64,000 nucleotides of DNA, taken from JBBDWK01 sp040902885. Lineage in GTDB: Bacteria > Acidobacteriota > Terriglobia > Bryobacterales > Bryobacteraceae. Of the stretch, positions 45,390 to 53,695 are shown in pieces (positions within the stretch are counted from its first letter, which is position 1; each line of letters begins with the position of its first letter). Where the stretch lies: assembly GCA_040902885.1 (NCBI GenBank), contig JBBDWK010000052.1:66067-130066 (forward strand), written 5' to 3'. The notes beneath the pieces were generated by a model. That model was given only the letters and a program-made list of their open reading frames with translations. It ran no database searches and was not told the DNA's origin. Made by a program: the position numbers and the translations under genes.

Positions 45390-46402
45390 ACGCCGCCGCC
45401 CTGCGCTCCCAGTAGAATGGCGAGCGCGAAGCCCGCCCGGTAAACGGGGTGCGGAAAGCCATCCGGCGCGACGTCCCGCGCGGCGCCCCGAATGGGTTCT
45501 GGAGCGTGCAGTACGGAGCCTTCACTCACCATCTGCAGCGACTTTTTTCGGTCGCCGGAACGCTGCGGGCTCAACACTCGGCCGTCGCGTACTACCGTGG
45601 TGTAATTCCCGCGAGTCCAGTCCACCAGATCGCGTTCGCCGGGCGTGAACAGCGAGAGCAGCCACCAGGAATTCTCCGGGGATTCGCTCTCCGGGGAAAC
45701 CCTCGCGGGCAGGATCATGTCCGGGAGATTTCCTTCGAGGAATTCCGGCTGCTGGGCGTGTCCCCAGCCGCGCGAGCGCTCGCCGCCCAGCCCCGAGTCG
45801 GCCAGCAGCCGCAGCGCGGCTTGCAGGGGCTGTAACCACCGGTCGCGCGCCGCCTCGTCCGCAAAGGAAACGATGGTCCAGACACCGGCATCCTCGGCGA
45901 ACGTCAGGCAGGCCGTGGTATGAATCTCGGCATTGCCGTTGAGGCGGTCCACCGCGGCGGAAGAAACGCTGGCCGGGCGGAACGGCCCATGGGTCGCGGC
46001 GGAGGGCAGCAGGCACGCGCTGAGGCCATCGATCCACCAGCGGTCTTCGTCCAGAGGGGTTCCGTTCAGACGCGCCTCCACCACGCTCAGCGGCACGAAC
46101 CGCGCGCCTTTCCAGCGGACTTTGGACGTGGGAGCGGGCGGCCAGAAGGTGCGTGGGGGCGTAACGAGATTGATATCTCCAAGAAAGGGAAAGCACGAGC
46201 TGAAGCTTACCGCGGAGGTCTCCGCCTTCGCGGTGGAGTCCAGCCATTCCTCCATCCGCCCCAGCGACGCCATGGCCCAGGTGACGGCCGAGAACAACGA
46301 GTCGCTGTGGTAGACGGTGTCCACCTGGTCCCTTGCGCCGGAATCGGGTCCGATGCGCCAGGGGCCGCTGGGACGGAGCTTTACAACCAGTCCCGGGTTC
46401 AT
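45386..46402 (-). CDS. csm4: Type III-A CRISPR RAMP protein Csm4
   Basis: 338 residues. Csm4 caps the 5' tag end of the crRNA and docks with Cas10. Features include an early strand VVKLRPSGPWRIGPDSG, YHSDSLFSAVTWAM (the Csm4 signature following the first strand), LGGERSRGWGH (Gly-rich loop, ~residues 203-215) and a C-terminal FPHPVYRAGFALAILLG. I start at ATG 46402, with AAGAG 5 nt before it; a GTG at 46408 that overlaps the csm3 stop is the alternative. It lies between csm3 and csm5 with near-zero spacing. Confidence 0.88.
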   Translation of the reverse strand: MNPGLVVKLRPSGPWRIGPDSGARDQVDTVYHSDSLFSAVTWAMASLGRMEEWLDSTAKAETSAVSFSSCFPFLGDINLVTPPRTFWPPAPTSKVRWKGARFVPLSVVEARLNGTPLDEDRWWIDGLSACLLPSAATHGPFRPASVSSAAVDRLNGNAEIHTTACLTFAEDAGVWTIVSFADEAARDRWLQPLQAALRLLADSGLGGERSRGWGHAQQPEFLEGNLPDMILPARVSPESESPENSWWLLSLFTPGERDLVDWTRGNYTTVVRDGRVLSPQRSGDRKKSLQMVSEGSVLHAPEPIRGAARDVAPDGFPHPVYRAGFALAILLGAQGGGV

Positions 46403-46404
46403 CG

Positions 46405-47238
46405 TCACTCTTGCGGAAACGAATCGCCCGCTGCCGTCACCAGGGATTGCAGAGCGGCCAGATCGCCTCCGGCCAGCAACTCTTTTTCCGCTCCCGCGCC
46501 GGAGTAATAGCTTCTGTCCCGCCAGGTCAGGTTCAGTTTCGCGAAGCGGACGCGGCCGCTTCCCCGCGAGCCTCCCCCGCCCAGGGCATCGTCTTCGAGC
46601 AAGCGCAGGCCTTCCAGCAGCCGGGAGAACAGCGCTTTATCCTCGTCGCACAGGACGTCCATTACGAACCGCACGCGGAAGCGCGCGCCGGCGGGCACGC
46701 GTTCGAGCGTTCTGGGGTTGGCCTGGGACGTAATGCGATCGATCGAATTCTCGCTCTTCACTTCGGTAAGCTCGTCGTCCAGATTCTCGCGCATCTGCGA
46801 CGTGATGCTCTCGGGATCGAGCGGCGCATCGAAAACCGCCAGCCGCGCCGGCGTGGTGTGGCTGGTATCGAACGGCTCGCCCGATACCCGCTCCATCCGC
46901 CCCGGATTGCGGCCGAACAGCAAGCAGATATCGTCGTCGGGCCGGTCGCTCTGGTGGATGCGCACCTCCTGACCCTTGCGCCGGGAAAGGTAGACCAGCT
47001 CGGAGGGAACCGCCAGCCCCGAAGCCTGTTCCAGAAGACTGCGCACCTTGCCGCGCAAGGAGCTGCCCGGAATGTACGGACGCCCGAAGGCATCCTTGAC
47101 CACCGGGTTATCGGACCCTCCGATCTCCAGCGATCCTTTGCCGGCCCCTACGTGCAGCCCGGTTTCACAATGCAAATCCCCCTGCAAAATCAGTTTCCCA
47201 ATCAACTTGAGTTCGGTTTGGGCGGTGTGCGCGCTCAT
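46405..47238 (-). CDS. csm3: Type III-A CRISPR backbone nuclease Csm3
   Basis: 277 residues. Csm3 forms the backbone filament and cuts target RNA every six bases. The N-terminus has LHCETGLHVGAGKGSLEIGG followed by SDNPVVKD, in which Asp43 corresponds to the catalytic Asp of characterised Csm3 proteins. PYIPGSSLRGKVRSLLE is the signature RAMP loop, and ALGGGGSRGSGRV the C-terminal Gly-rich loop. Start at ATG 47238 with GAGGAA upstream; an upstream extension has no good RBS. Target-RNA cleavage is therefore probably intact. Confidence 0.93.
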   Translation of the reverse strand: MSAHTAQTELKLIGKLILQGDLHCETGLHVGAGKGSLEIGGSDNPVVKDAFGRPYIPGSSLRGKVRSLLEQASGLAVPSELVYLSRRKGQEVRIHQSDRPDDDICLLFGRNPGRMERVSGEPFDTSHTTPARLAVFDAPLDPESITSQMRENLDDELTEVKSENSIDRITSQANPRTLERVPAGARFRVRFVMDVLCDEDKALFSRLLEGLRLLEDDALGGGGSRGSGRVRFAKLNLTWRDRSYYSGAGAEKELLAGGDLAALQSLVTAAGDSFPQE

Positions 47239-47257
47239 GCTTCCTCGCTCTAGAGTG

Positions 47258-47728
47258 TTACTCGTTGTACGCAATGATGGCTTCGAAAAGATCCCGGAAC
47301 CGTTCGTAACCCCGCTGGTCGTTCTTCCTGGTCACCTGGAGCAGCAGCCGCTCGATCTGGTCCAGGCTTCGCAGGGAGTGCCTCGCGATGGTATAGGCCA
47401 GGCGCGCGCGCAGCATTACGAACTCGTGCTGGCGCTCGTTCTCCGGCGCGCGGCAGGCCCGCCGCACGGCATTGTACAGCCGGCGCAACTGGGTCTTGGT
47501 GCCCGAATCCATGTCGCGCATGCGGCTTACGATGCCATGGGCCTGATTGTCCAGGTACAGGCTGTCGCCGATGAGCTTGTCCAGGTCGATCTCCGGCGGC
47601 CCCTCCGGGCGACCTCCGTGCCGGCGATCGTCGCGCCGGTCGTCCCGCCTCGGCCCGCCTTCCTCGCGGCCCCGGCCCTCCCGCCCCGGGGGGCGGTTTT
47701 CACGTCGTGCTTCCGGTTCTTGTGCCAT
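47258..47728 (-). CDS. csm2: Type III-A CRISPR small subunit Csm2
   Basis: 156 residues. The C-terminal ~105 residues are the helical small subunit: IDLDKLIGDSLYLDNQA, KTQLRRLYNAVRRA, MLRARLAYTIARH and YERFRDLFEAIIAYNE. The first ~47 residues are an unusual disordered tail rich in Arg, Gly, Glu and Asp (RRDDRRDDRRHGG), which is not part of the normal ~110-150-residue fold. It starts 3 bp after the csm1 stop. The tail may bind nucleic acid or mediate assembly; this is speculative. Confidence 0.88.
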   Translation of the reverse strand: MAQEPEARRENRPPGREGRGREEGGPRRDDRRDDRRHGGRPEGPPEIDLDKLIGDSLYLDNQAHGIVSRMRDMDSGTKTQLRRLYNAVRRACRAPENERQHEFVMLRARLAYTIARHSLRSLDQIERLLLQVTRKNDQRGYERFRDLFEAIIAYNE

Positions 47729-47731
47729 TCC

Positions 47732-49168
47732 CTAAACCTCGGTCGCCATTTTTGCCCATTCCAGAGCTACCAGGCCTGCCGGCCTGAGCTTAATATCCGT
47801 GCCGCTGCGCGTCGGAGGCTCGCTGATGATGTGCGAGCGCAGCTTCTGCAGCTCGCGATCGCGGGTTCCGCCCAGCACGCGCTGGAAGCGGCGGTGAAAG
47901 CGCCACATCTTCTGCGACCCGGAGGCTTTGCGATACAACGCCTCCAGGTCGTAGAGGAACTGGCGCGAATGCCGCGATCCGGAGACCATGCGGGCCACCA
48001 TGTCTTTCAGATCCGACGCGCCGGCAAGGTGCTTCCATTCGAGCACGCGCCCGAGCAGATAGATGCAATCCTTATCCGTCGATTTCGCGAGATCCAGCTT
48101 GCGGCCCGCTTCCTGATATACCGCGCCCAAGGACGAATCAACCTCCGGAGCGATGGCCAGCGCCATCGAGATGGTTTTGCCTTCCGGCCCCGGGAACTCC
48201 TTGAGATTCTCTTCGGCGAAACGATGAAACAGCCGCTGGATTTCGCGCGCCAGAGGAATCAAAGCGTCCCACGCGCCATAGACCGCGAAATCGTCGCCGC
48301 CCGCATACAGTATCGAGACCTTGCGCCAGAACTCGGGCAGAGAGCAGAGCACCTCCAGCTCGCCGGCGAAGAACTGCTTGTAGAGCACGGAGAGCTGCAC
48401 GTGCTCTTCGATATTGTGCAGCCGTCGCAGGCGGATTCCGAAGTTATCCACGTCGCCGCGCAGCACGCCCCAGGCGCACCTGCCTTCCGCGCGCGATGCG
48501 AGCGCGGCCAAGCTCGCGACCCGGCCTCCGTCGTCGTCCGGCGCCGCATGTCTCGCAATGGCGATCCCATCGCTTGACAGGTTTGACGAGAGCTGCCACC
48601 GGTGCTTTCCGGCATCGAGAAGAACTTTCCCCGGCGTCTCCGGAGACCATCCGGTCTGTGAGGTCCCACGAATTGCGTGCCCCAACTCGCTCGCGAAATA
48701 TTCGTCGGAAGACGCGCCGCTTTCGGATACGAACGGTTCGAAAGGACTGGCTTCGGCCGCGGCCAGCGGCGCCCCGTTCTTGCGCTTCAGTTCCCCGCTC
48801 AGCCGTTTGCGAACCGTACTCCAGTCGCCTAGAATCTCGGTCTTTCCCCAGAGGAGGCTGAGGTTATTGCGGCTCATGCGGCGGATCTCGCCGGCTGCCG
48901 CTTGCAGAAAGTTGTCGGCCCGCTGCCGCGCTTCCAGGGGAAGAATCAGGAGAAACTGTCCGCCGCCGCTCGATCCAAGTAAGATGCGAGCCAGGCCCAA
49001 TTCGGCCAGCAGCGCGCGCGGAAGCACTTCGCAGAGCAGCGTGATCCACTGCGAGCGTCCGGAGAGCAGCTCGGAATCGTCCGCGCCTGTGGTTCCACTC
49101 TCGGAGGGGGACAACAGAAACTCTTCTATGCCAAGGATCTGGCCTTGCAGAAGGAGTTGCTCTGACAT
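47732..49168 (-). CDS. csm1: Type III-A CRISPR Cas10/Csm1, HD-less
   Basis: 478 residues, far shorter than the usual ~750-850. It opens straight into the first palm-like domain (LLLQGQILGIEEFLLS, then SSGGGQFLLILP). The second palm carries the cyclase motif YAGGDDFAV (Gly290-Gly291-Asp292-Asp293), preceded by GVLRGDVDNFG with the metal Asp. The C-terminal helical domain D4 is present (FLYDLEALYRKA ... SHIIS). The N-terminal HD DNase domain (normally ~250 residues) and the Cys4 zinc finger are missing. Cyclic oligoadenylate synthesis should be possible, ssDNA cleavage not. Start at ATG 49168; a GTG at 49204 adds only 12 residues, so the HD domain is not hidden upstream. First gene of the operon. 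Confidence 0.9.
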   Translation of the reverse strand: MSEQLLLQGQILGIEEFLLSPSESGTTGADDSELLSGRSQWITLLCEVLPRALLAELGLARILLGSSGGGQFLLILPLEARQRADNFLQAAAGEIRRMSRNNLSLLWGKTEILGDWSTVRKRLSGELKRKNGAPLAAAEASPFEPFVSESGASSDEYFASELGHAIRGTSQTGWSPETPGKVLLDAGKHRWQLSSNLSSDGIAIARHAAPDDDGGRVASLAALASRAEGRCAWGVLRGDVDNFGIRLRRLHNIEEHVQLSVLYKQFFAGELEVLCSLPEFWRKVSILYAGGDDFAVYGAWDALIPLAREIQRLFHRFAEENLKEFPGPEGKTISMALAIAPEVDSSLGAVYQEAGRKLDLAKSTDKDCIYLLGRVLEWKHLAGASDLKDMVARMVSGSRHSRQFLYDLEALYRKASGSQKMWRFHRRFQRVLGGTRDRELQKLRSHIISEPPTRSGTDIKLRPAGLVALEWAKMATEV

Positions 49169-49230
49169 TGCACGGTTGCGGTAAAGAAGGCACAAGTCTA
49201 CCACAGCGCCCCGCCAAAGTTATAACGCAA

Positions 49231-49626
49231 GTGGTGATAGTCTTAAGTAAGAAGGAGCGGGCACTGCCTCCCAGACTCATTCCCGCTCTGGTCCTTTTTG
49301 CTGCCCTCGCGGGAGCGGGCCAGAGTGGCCGCGCCGATACCCCGGCCCCGAAAACAGAAAAATCCGATTCCCAATCGCCGTCCGACTCGCGTCTGGAACG
49401 TGCCATCCGGGCACGCTTCGCGCGCTCCAAGATTGCGAAAAACGCTTTTGCCGTGGAGGTACGCGGCGGAGTGGCCACGCTAACCGGACGCACGGGGATT
49501 GTCCAGCACAAGGGCACGGCAACACGCCTCGCCCGGAGCGCCGGAGCTGCGAAGGTCGTCAACCAGATTCAGGTCGCGGCGAAGGACGCGGAAGAGGCGC
49601 CCCGCGCCCGCGTGAAGCCTCGCTAA
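49231..49626 (+). CDS. Secreted BON domain protein
   Basis: 131 residues from GTG 49231. After a signal peptide (PRLIPALVLFAALAGAGQS) and a Lys/Ser linker, residues ~60-120 form one BON domain (LERAIRARFARSKIAKNAFA, VEVRGGVATLTGRTG, KVVNQIQVA), a phospholipid- or peptidoglycan-associated fold. The best Shine-Dalgarno (AAGGAG) lies 7 nt before a CTG at 49264, in frame and just at the signal peptide, so the true start may be that CTG. It is divergent from csm1 with about 60 bp between starts. Confidence 0.8.
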   Translation: MVIVLSKKERALPPRLIPALVLFAALAGAGQSGRADTPAPKTEKSDSQSPSDSRLERAIRARFARSKIAKNAFAVEVRGGVATLTGRTGIVQHKGTATRLARSAGAAKVVNQIQVAAKDAEEAPRARVKPR

Positions 49627-49673
49627 TGTAAGGAGTCGGTTGCAAGCAGGCGTTGACTGCGGTACAAGAAACC

Positions 49674-50207
49674 ATGAAACTCAGACGTTTCCTTCCATTC
49701 GCATCCGCGGGTCTGCTGCTTTCCGGGATCTGCCTGTACGGGCAAGCCACGGCCGGCTTCCAGGGGGAAGTCCTTGCCGAAGTGAATGCCCTCGAGAAGA
49801 AAATTGTGGGGCTGGCCGAAGCCACACCCGAGGATAAGTACTCCTGGAGGCCCGGCACGGGAGTCCGCTCGGTCAGCGAAGTGTTCGTTCATATTGCGAA
49901 CGCGAACTTCAACATTCCCCGTTCTCTGGGAGTACAACCGCCCGACGGGCTGCCGAAGGATGCCGAAAAAACGGTCACCGGGAAGGCCCAGGTGGTCGCC
50001 CTGCTGAAGCAATCCTTCGAGCATCTACGGGGCGCGGGCAAGACGCACGCGAGCGAGCCGGAAAAGCTCGTGACGAGGGGCAAGCGCGAAGTCTCCACGC
50101 GGAGCGTGTTCGTCGGAGCCTCGGGCCACATGCACGAGCACTTGGGGCAGTTGATTGCGTATTCCCGAGTGAATGGCGTGAAGCCGCCGTGGGCGGCGGA
50201 ACGATAG
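49674..50207 (+). CDS. Secreted DinB family protein
   Basis: 177 residues starting with a signal peptide (LRRFLPFASAGLLLSGICLY). The remainder is a DinB-like four-helix bundle: ALEKKIVGLAEATPEDKYSW, PGTGVRSVSEVFVHIANANF (first metal His), then ASGHMHEHLGQLIAYSR (two more His). The three His sites suit a divalent metal as in the DinB/YfiT superfamily. Start at ATG 49674. An exported DinB protein is common in Acidobacteria; the role is unknown. Confidence 0.83.
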   Translation: MKLRRFLPFASAGLLLSGICLYGQATAGFQGEVLAEVNALEKKIVGLAEATPEDKYSWRPGTGVRSVSEVFVHIANANFNIPRSLGVQPPDGLPKDAEKTVTGKAQVVALLKQSFEHLRGAGKTHASEPEKLVTRGKREVSTRSVFVGASGHMHEHLGQLIAYSRVNGVKPPWAAER

Positions 50208-50211
50208 ACGT

Positions 50212-50709
50212 TTAGGGCGTCTTTTCCTCTGTCAGCTCGGAAACCTGACCGTCCACTTCTTCAATCCGTACGGTCAGGCTTTTTCGTTTGGCGAACATCT
50301 CCTCGGGCATCTCGAAGCGGGCGGCGATCATGCGGTCCGCCTGGCTCTTGCGCGGAATCCGTTCGCGCATCTTCAGGGGATCGTTGAAAAGCTGCCCAAG
50401 GACGGGATACCACTGGAACAGTTTGCGCGTGTCGGCTTCGGTAATCGCCATACCCTCCACGGTGTGTCCCTCCGCGGTCACTACGAACGTGTCCACCTGT
50501 TGGACCCAGAACTGGTAAACCGAGGGATTGGCCATGCGGAAGTCGATTACCGCCAGCACGCTCCGCTCCTCGGGCGCGTGGGTCCGCACCTTGAGAATGC
50601 CTCCGCGCAACTCGATGTGCGAGTCGCTCTGAACATAGAAGTAAGTTCCAAGACCGGCGCCCACGGCCGCCAGCCCGCCAATAAAAGTCAGAAGAAAAGT
50701 TCGGTTCAA
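50212..50709 (-). CDS. Membrane-anchored hypothetical protein
   Basis: 165 residues with one N-terminal transmembrane anchor (LLTFIGGLAAVGAGLGTYFY) and a beta-rich extracytoplasmic part, with VLAVIDFRMANPSVYQFWV and a central VEGMAITEADTRKLFQWYPV. The FRMANPSVY strand recalls LEA14/WHy-type domains, but the match is too weak to name. The start is a TTG at 50709 that overlaps the restored-frame stop of the upstream isomerase gene (50706), which fits translational coupling and supports the idea that the isomerase once read to that stop. Confidence 0.65.
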   Translation of the reverse strand: MNRTFLLTFIGGLAAVGAGLGTYFYVQSDSHIELRGGILKVRTHAPEERSVLAVIDFRMANPSVYQFWVQQVDTFVVTAEGHTVEGMAITEADTRKLFQWYPVLGQLFNDPLKMRERIPRKSQADRMIAARFEMPEEMFAKRKSLTVRIEEVDGQVSELTEEKTP

Positions 50710-51640
50710 ACCTCGTCCACGATCCGCAGAATCTCTCGCATGGAGGTATGGGAAGCCTCGATCAGGGTACCGTCGAACACGTGTGTTTCGAGACCGATCC
50801 TGCCCCTATAGCCATCTTTCTGAAGCGCTTGAAAGATGGCTTTCCAGTCCAGTTTCCGCGGCCCTTCCATAATGCATAGCCTTTAACTTGGACGTTGCCC
50901 ACGCGCTTTTTGGGTAACAAATTGTAGCCGTCGGGAAAAGGAACCTCCTTCTGGCTGGTTTCGTTCAAAGGGTCCCAGTTGATGCCGATGGCTTTGGAGG
51001 GCAGCAGCTTCAGCAGTGCCGCCATCTCGGAAGATGTAGCGACGTTGCAGGAGGCCTCGTTCTCAATGAGCAACTGCACCTTCTCCTTTTCGGCGGCGAA
51101 GGCCATTTCGCCCAGGATGTCCGCGATCCGGGGAAACAGTTTGCGAGGCTCGGCCACGCGCAATCCGGTGAACACGCGGAGGCGGTCCACGTTCAGGATC
51201 TGCGCCGTGCGGATGGCCTTTCGAAGGTCGTCCATGCGCCGCTCAAAGCGCTTGGCTTCAACTTCCAGCCGGCGCGCGCGGACATCCGCCGTCTCGGGCT
51301 GGCGGCGCCGCGCAGCTTCCGTTCCGGGGAAGGCGAATTTGAGCAGCGAGGTGTTCAGGAAGGAGACCTTCAGCTTGTTGGCCGCGAGGTTTGCCGCGAG
51401 CGCTTTGACTTCGGGCTCGGAGAGAAAGGCATACTCGCCCTTGCCGCCGGGGATGCCGCGCAGCTCCACCCATTCGAGGCTATAGCGTCTGGCGAAACTG
51501 ACGGCCTCTTCCGGTGTCGTCCCGATTTCGTCGGTAATGGCGCTGATGCTGGAGCGGCGGATTCGGGTTTTGGCAACCAGAGCGGGAACGTGCACAGCGG
51601 GGCCCGCCAGTGCGCCCGCCAGCCAGTCTCTGCGTGTCAT
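50706..51640 (-). pseudogene. Sugar phosphate isomerase/epimerase-like gene with frameshift
   Basis: TIM-barrel AP endonuclease-2-type protein with a Tat-like N-terminus (MTRRDWLAGALAGPAV). The barrel reads normally for ~255 residues (SISAITDEIGTTPEEAVSFA, VQLLIENEA, AIGINWDPLNE). After KGYAL the frame shifts at ~50871-50877. The continuation in the other frame is MEGPRKLDWKAIFQAL, then GRIGLETHVFDG, ending in ILRIVDEV and a stop at 50706. That matches the normal C-terminus of this family, including the Glu/His active-site region. A one-base deletion explains it. As read, the protein ends in an unrelated tail at 50762. It overlaps mhpE by 4 bp. A sequencing error cannot be excluded. Confidence 0.8.
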
Positions 51641-52689
51641 GGATGCATCATAGCACCGGCCACACGATCCGCCGGCGGCTTCTCGCGCGCCTTAACAAGG
51701 TCCAGCGCGACGTCCACGATCATGTCCTCCTGGCCGCCCACCATGCGCCGCTTGCCGAGCTCCACCAGGATGTCGCGGGCATCCACGCCGTAGGTTCTGG
51801 CGGCTGCTTCGGCGTGCCGGAGAAAGCTGGAGTACACCCCGGCGAAGCCCAGGGAAAGGGTCTCGCGGTCCACGCGGACCGGCCGTTCCTGCAGCGGGCG
51901 CACCAGCTCTTCGGCGGCATCCATCAGGGCGAACAAGTCGCATCCGTGCGGCAGGCCCAGGCGTTCCGCTACCGCGATAAAGACCTCGAGCGGAGCGTTC
52001 CCGGCCCCCGCGCCCATGCCCGCCAGCGAGGCGTCCACACGCGTTGCGCCATGCTGGATTGCGACTAGCGTATTGGCTACTCCCAGCGAAAGATTGTGAT
52101 GCGCGTGCATGCCGCGTCCGGTCTTCGGGTCCAGCGCCTCGTTGAAGGCACGGAAGCGCTCGGCCACGCCTTCCGGGAGCAGCGCACCCGCCGAATCCAC
52201 TACATATACGCAGTGCGCGCCGTAGGATTCCATCAGCTTGGCCTGCCGCGCGAGCTCGGCCGGCGGCGTCATATGGGCCATCATGAGGAACCCGGCCACA
52301 TCCATGCCGATGTGCCGTGCGTGTTCGATATGCTGCTTCGCGATGTCCGCTTCGGTGGAGTGCGTGGCAATCCGCACGGAGCGGGCGCCTGCCCGATAGG
52401 CGTCGTCGAGATCTTCCAGCGTGCCAATGCCCGGAATCAGCAGTGTCGCCACGCGGGCGTGCTTCACATTGCCCGCCACAGCCTCAATCCACTCCAGATC
52501 CGTGTGCGCGCCGAATCCGTAATTGAAGCTCGACCCGGCCAGGCCGTCGCCGTGGGCCACCTCTATGGAGTCGACGCGCGCCGCGTCGAGAGCCTTCGCG
52601 ATCTGGACCGCCTGGCGAACGGAATACTGATGGCGTATGGGATGCATCCCATCGCGCAGCGTGACGTCCTGGATATAGAGCTTTTCCAT
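51637..52689 (-). CDS. mhpE: 4-hydroxy-2-oxovalerate aldolase
   Basis: 350 residues. It cleaves 4-hydroxy-2-oxovalerate to pyruvate and acetaldehyde in meta-cleavage pathways and channels acetaldehyde to its partner dehydrogenase. Typical sequence marks are YIQDVTLRDGMHPIRHQYS (catalytic Arg-Asp and His), EVAHGDGLAGSSFNYGFG, VVDSAGALLP, MHAHHNLSLGVAN (metal His pair) and the DRETLSLGFAGVYSSFL C-terminal partner-binding region. It is 17 bp downstream of mhpF. The hydratase gene (mhpD) that normally precedes them is absent here. Confidence 0.95.
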   Translation of the reverse strand: MEKLYIQDVTLRDGMHPIRHQYSVRQAVQIAKALDAARVDSIEVAHGDGLAGSSFNYGFGAHTDLEWIEAVAGNVKHARVATLLIPGIGTLEDLDDAYRAGARSVRIATHSTEADIAKQHIEHARHIGMDVAGFLMMAHMTPPAELARQAKLMESYGAHCVYVVDSAGALLPEGVAERFRAFNEALDPKTGRGMHAHHNLSLGVANTLVAIQHGATRVDASLAGMGAGAGNAPLEVFIAVAERLGLPHGCDLFALMDAAEELVRPLQERPVRVDRETLSLGFAGVYSSFLRHAEAAARTYGVDARDILVELGKRRMVGGQEDMIVDVALDLVKAREKPPADRVAGAMMHP

Positions 52690-52706
52690 TTCAATTCCTC
52701 GCGGCT

Positions 52707-53639
52707 TCAGTTCCTCGCAGCCAAGCGGCTTTCCACCAGGCGCTCCGCGGTTCTCAGCGCGGCCGAAGTCATGATGTCCAGATTTCCGGCGAAGGCCGGG
52801 AGATAGTGAGCCGCGCCTTCCACTTCCAGAAAGATCGAGCTGCGCACGCCGCTGAACTCCCCGTACCCCGGAATGCGCAACGGGCGCTCCGGCGGAATGC
52901 GCTCGAACTGGACCTCCTGCTTGAGCCGGTAGCCCGGAACGTAGTCCTGTACCTCCCGCACCATGCGCTTGATGGAGGCTTCGATCTCTTCCTGCGGCGC
53001 GAAATCGCTGAGGCAGAAGATAGTGTCCCGCATGATCAGCGGCGGATCCGCGGGGTTGAGCACGATGATCGCCTTGCCCCGTCCCGCGCCTCCGACGCTT
53101 TCCATGGCGCGCGCCGTGGTGCGGGTAAACTCGTCGATGTTGGCGCGCGTGCCCGGTCCGGCCGATTTGCTCGCGATGGAAGCCACGATCTCGGCATAGC
53201 GCACCCTGGCCACTCGCCCGACGGCGGCCACCATGGGAATGGTCGCCTGACCGCCGCAGCTCACCATGCTCAGGTTGGGCGCGTCCAGATGTTCATCCAG
53301 GTTCACGACCGGGACGACGTACGGACCGAGCGCCGCGGGAGTCAAGTCGATCACCTGCTTGCCGTGAGCGCGCAGCAGCTCATCGTGGCGCGCGTGCGCC
53401 TTCGCGGAAGTGGCATCGAAGATGACGCGGATTTGGGCGAACTCGTCCATCTCCAGCAGCCCGTCGATGCCGCGCTCCGTCACCGGCACTCCCATGCGCC
53501 GCGCGCGGGCCAGCCCGTCGGACTGCGCATCGATTCCCGCCAGCGCCCCCATCTCCAGAGTTGTGGACGTCCGCAGCACTTTGATCATGAGGTCCGTTCC
53601 AATGTTGCCCGAACCGATGATGGCGACCTTCGTGCGCAT
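52707..53639 (-). CDS. mhpF: Acetaldehyde dehydrogenase (acetylating)
   Basis: 310 residues. It oxidises acetaldehyde to acetyl-CoA with NAD, in complex with MhpE. It shows an N-terminal Rossmann motif (VAIIGSGNIGTDLMIK), VIFDATSAKAHARHDE, LTPAALGPYVVPVVNLDEH and the catalytic Cys in MVSCGGQATIPMV. The length is right for MhpF/DmpF/BphJ. It heads the run mhpF-mhpE-isomerase-membrane protein. Confidence 0.95.
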   Translation of the reverse strand: MRTKVAIIGSGNIGTDLMIKVLRTSTTLEMGALAGIDAQSDGLARARRMGVPVTERGIDGLLEMDEFAQIRVIFDATSAKAHARHDELLRAHGKQVIDLTPAALGPYVVPVVNLDEHLDAPNLSMVSCGGQATIPMVAAVGRVARVRYAEIVASIASKSAGPGTRANIDEFTRTTARAMESVGGAGRGKAIIVLNPADPPLIMRDTIFCLSDFAPQEEIEASIKRMVREVQDYVPGYRLKQEVQFERIPPERPLRIPGYGEFSGVRSSIFLEVEGAAHYLPAFAGNLDIMTSAALRTAERLVESRLAARN

Positions 53640-53695
53640 AGGTAGAGTTTACTCCCTTAAGGCCGGCGCCTCGAAGGGACTATGGGCGGAAGCGC

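Noticed and set aside
43327..49650. CRISPR repeat array near the csm genes
   Set aside because: No regularly spaced repeats seen in the gaps on either side of the operon or between its genes.
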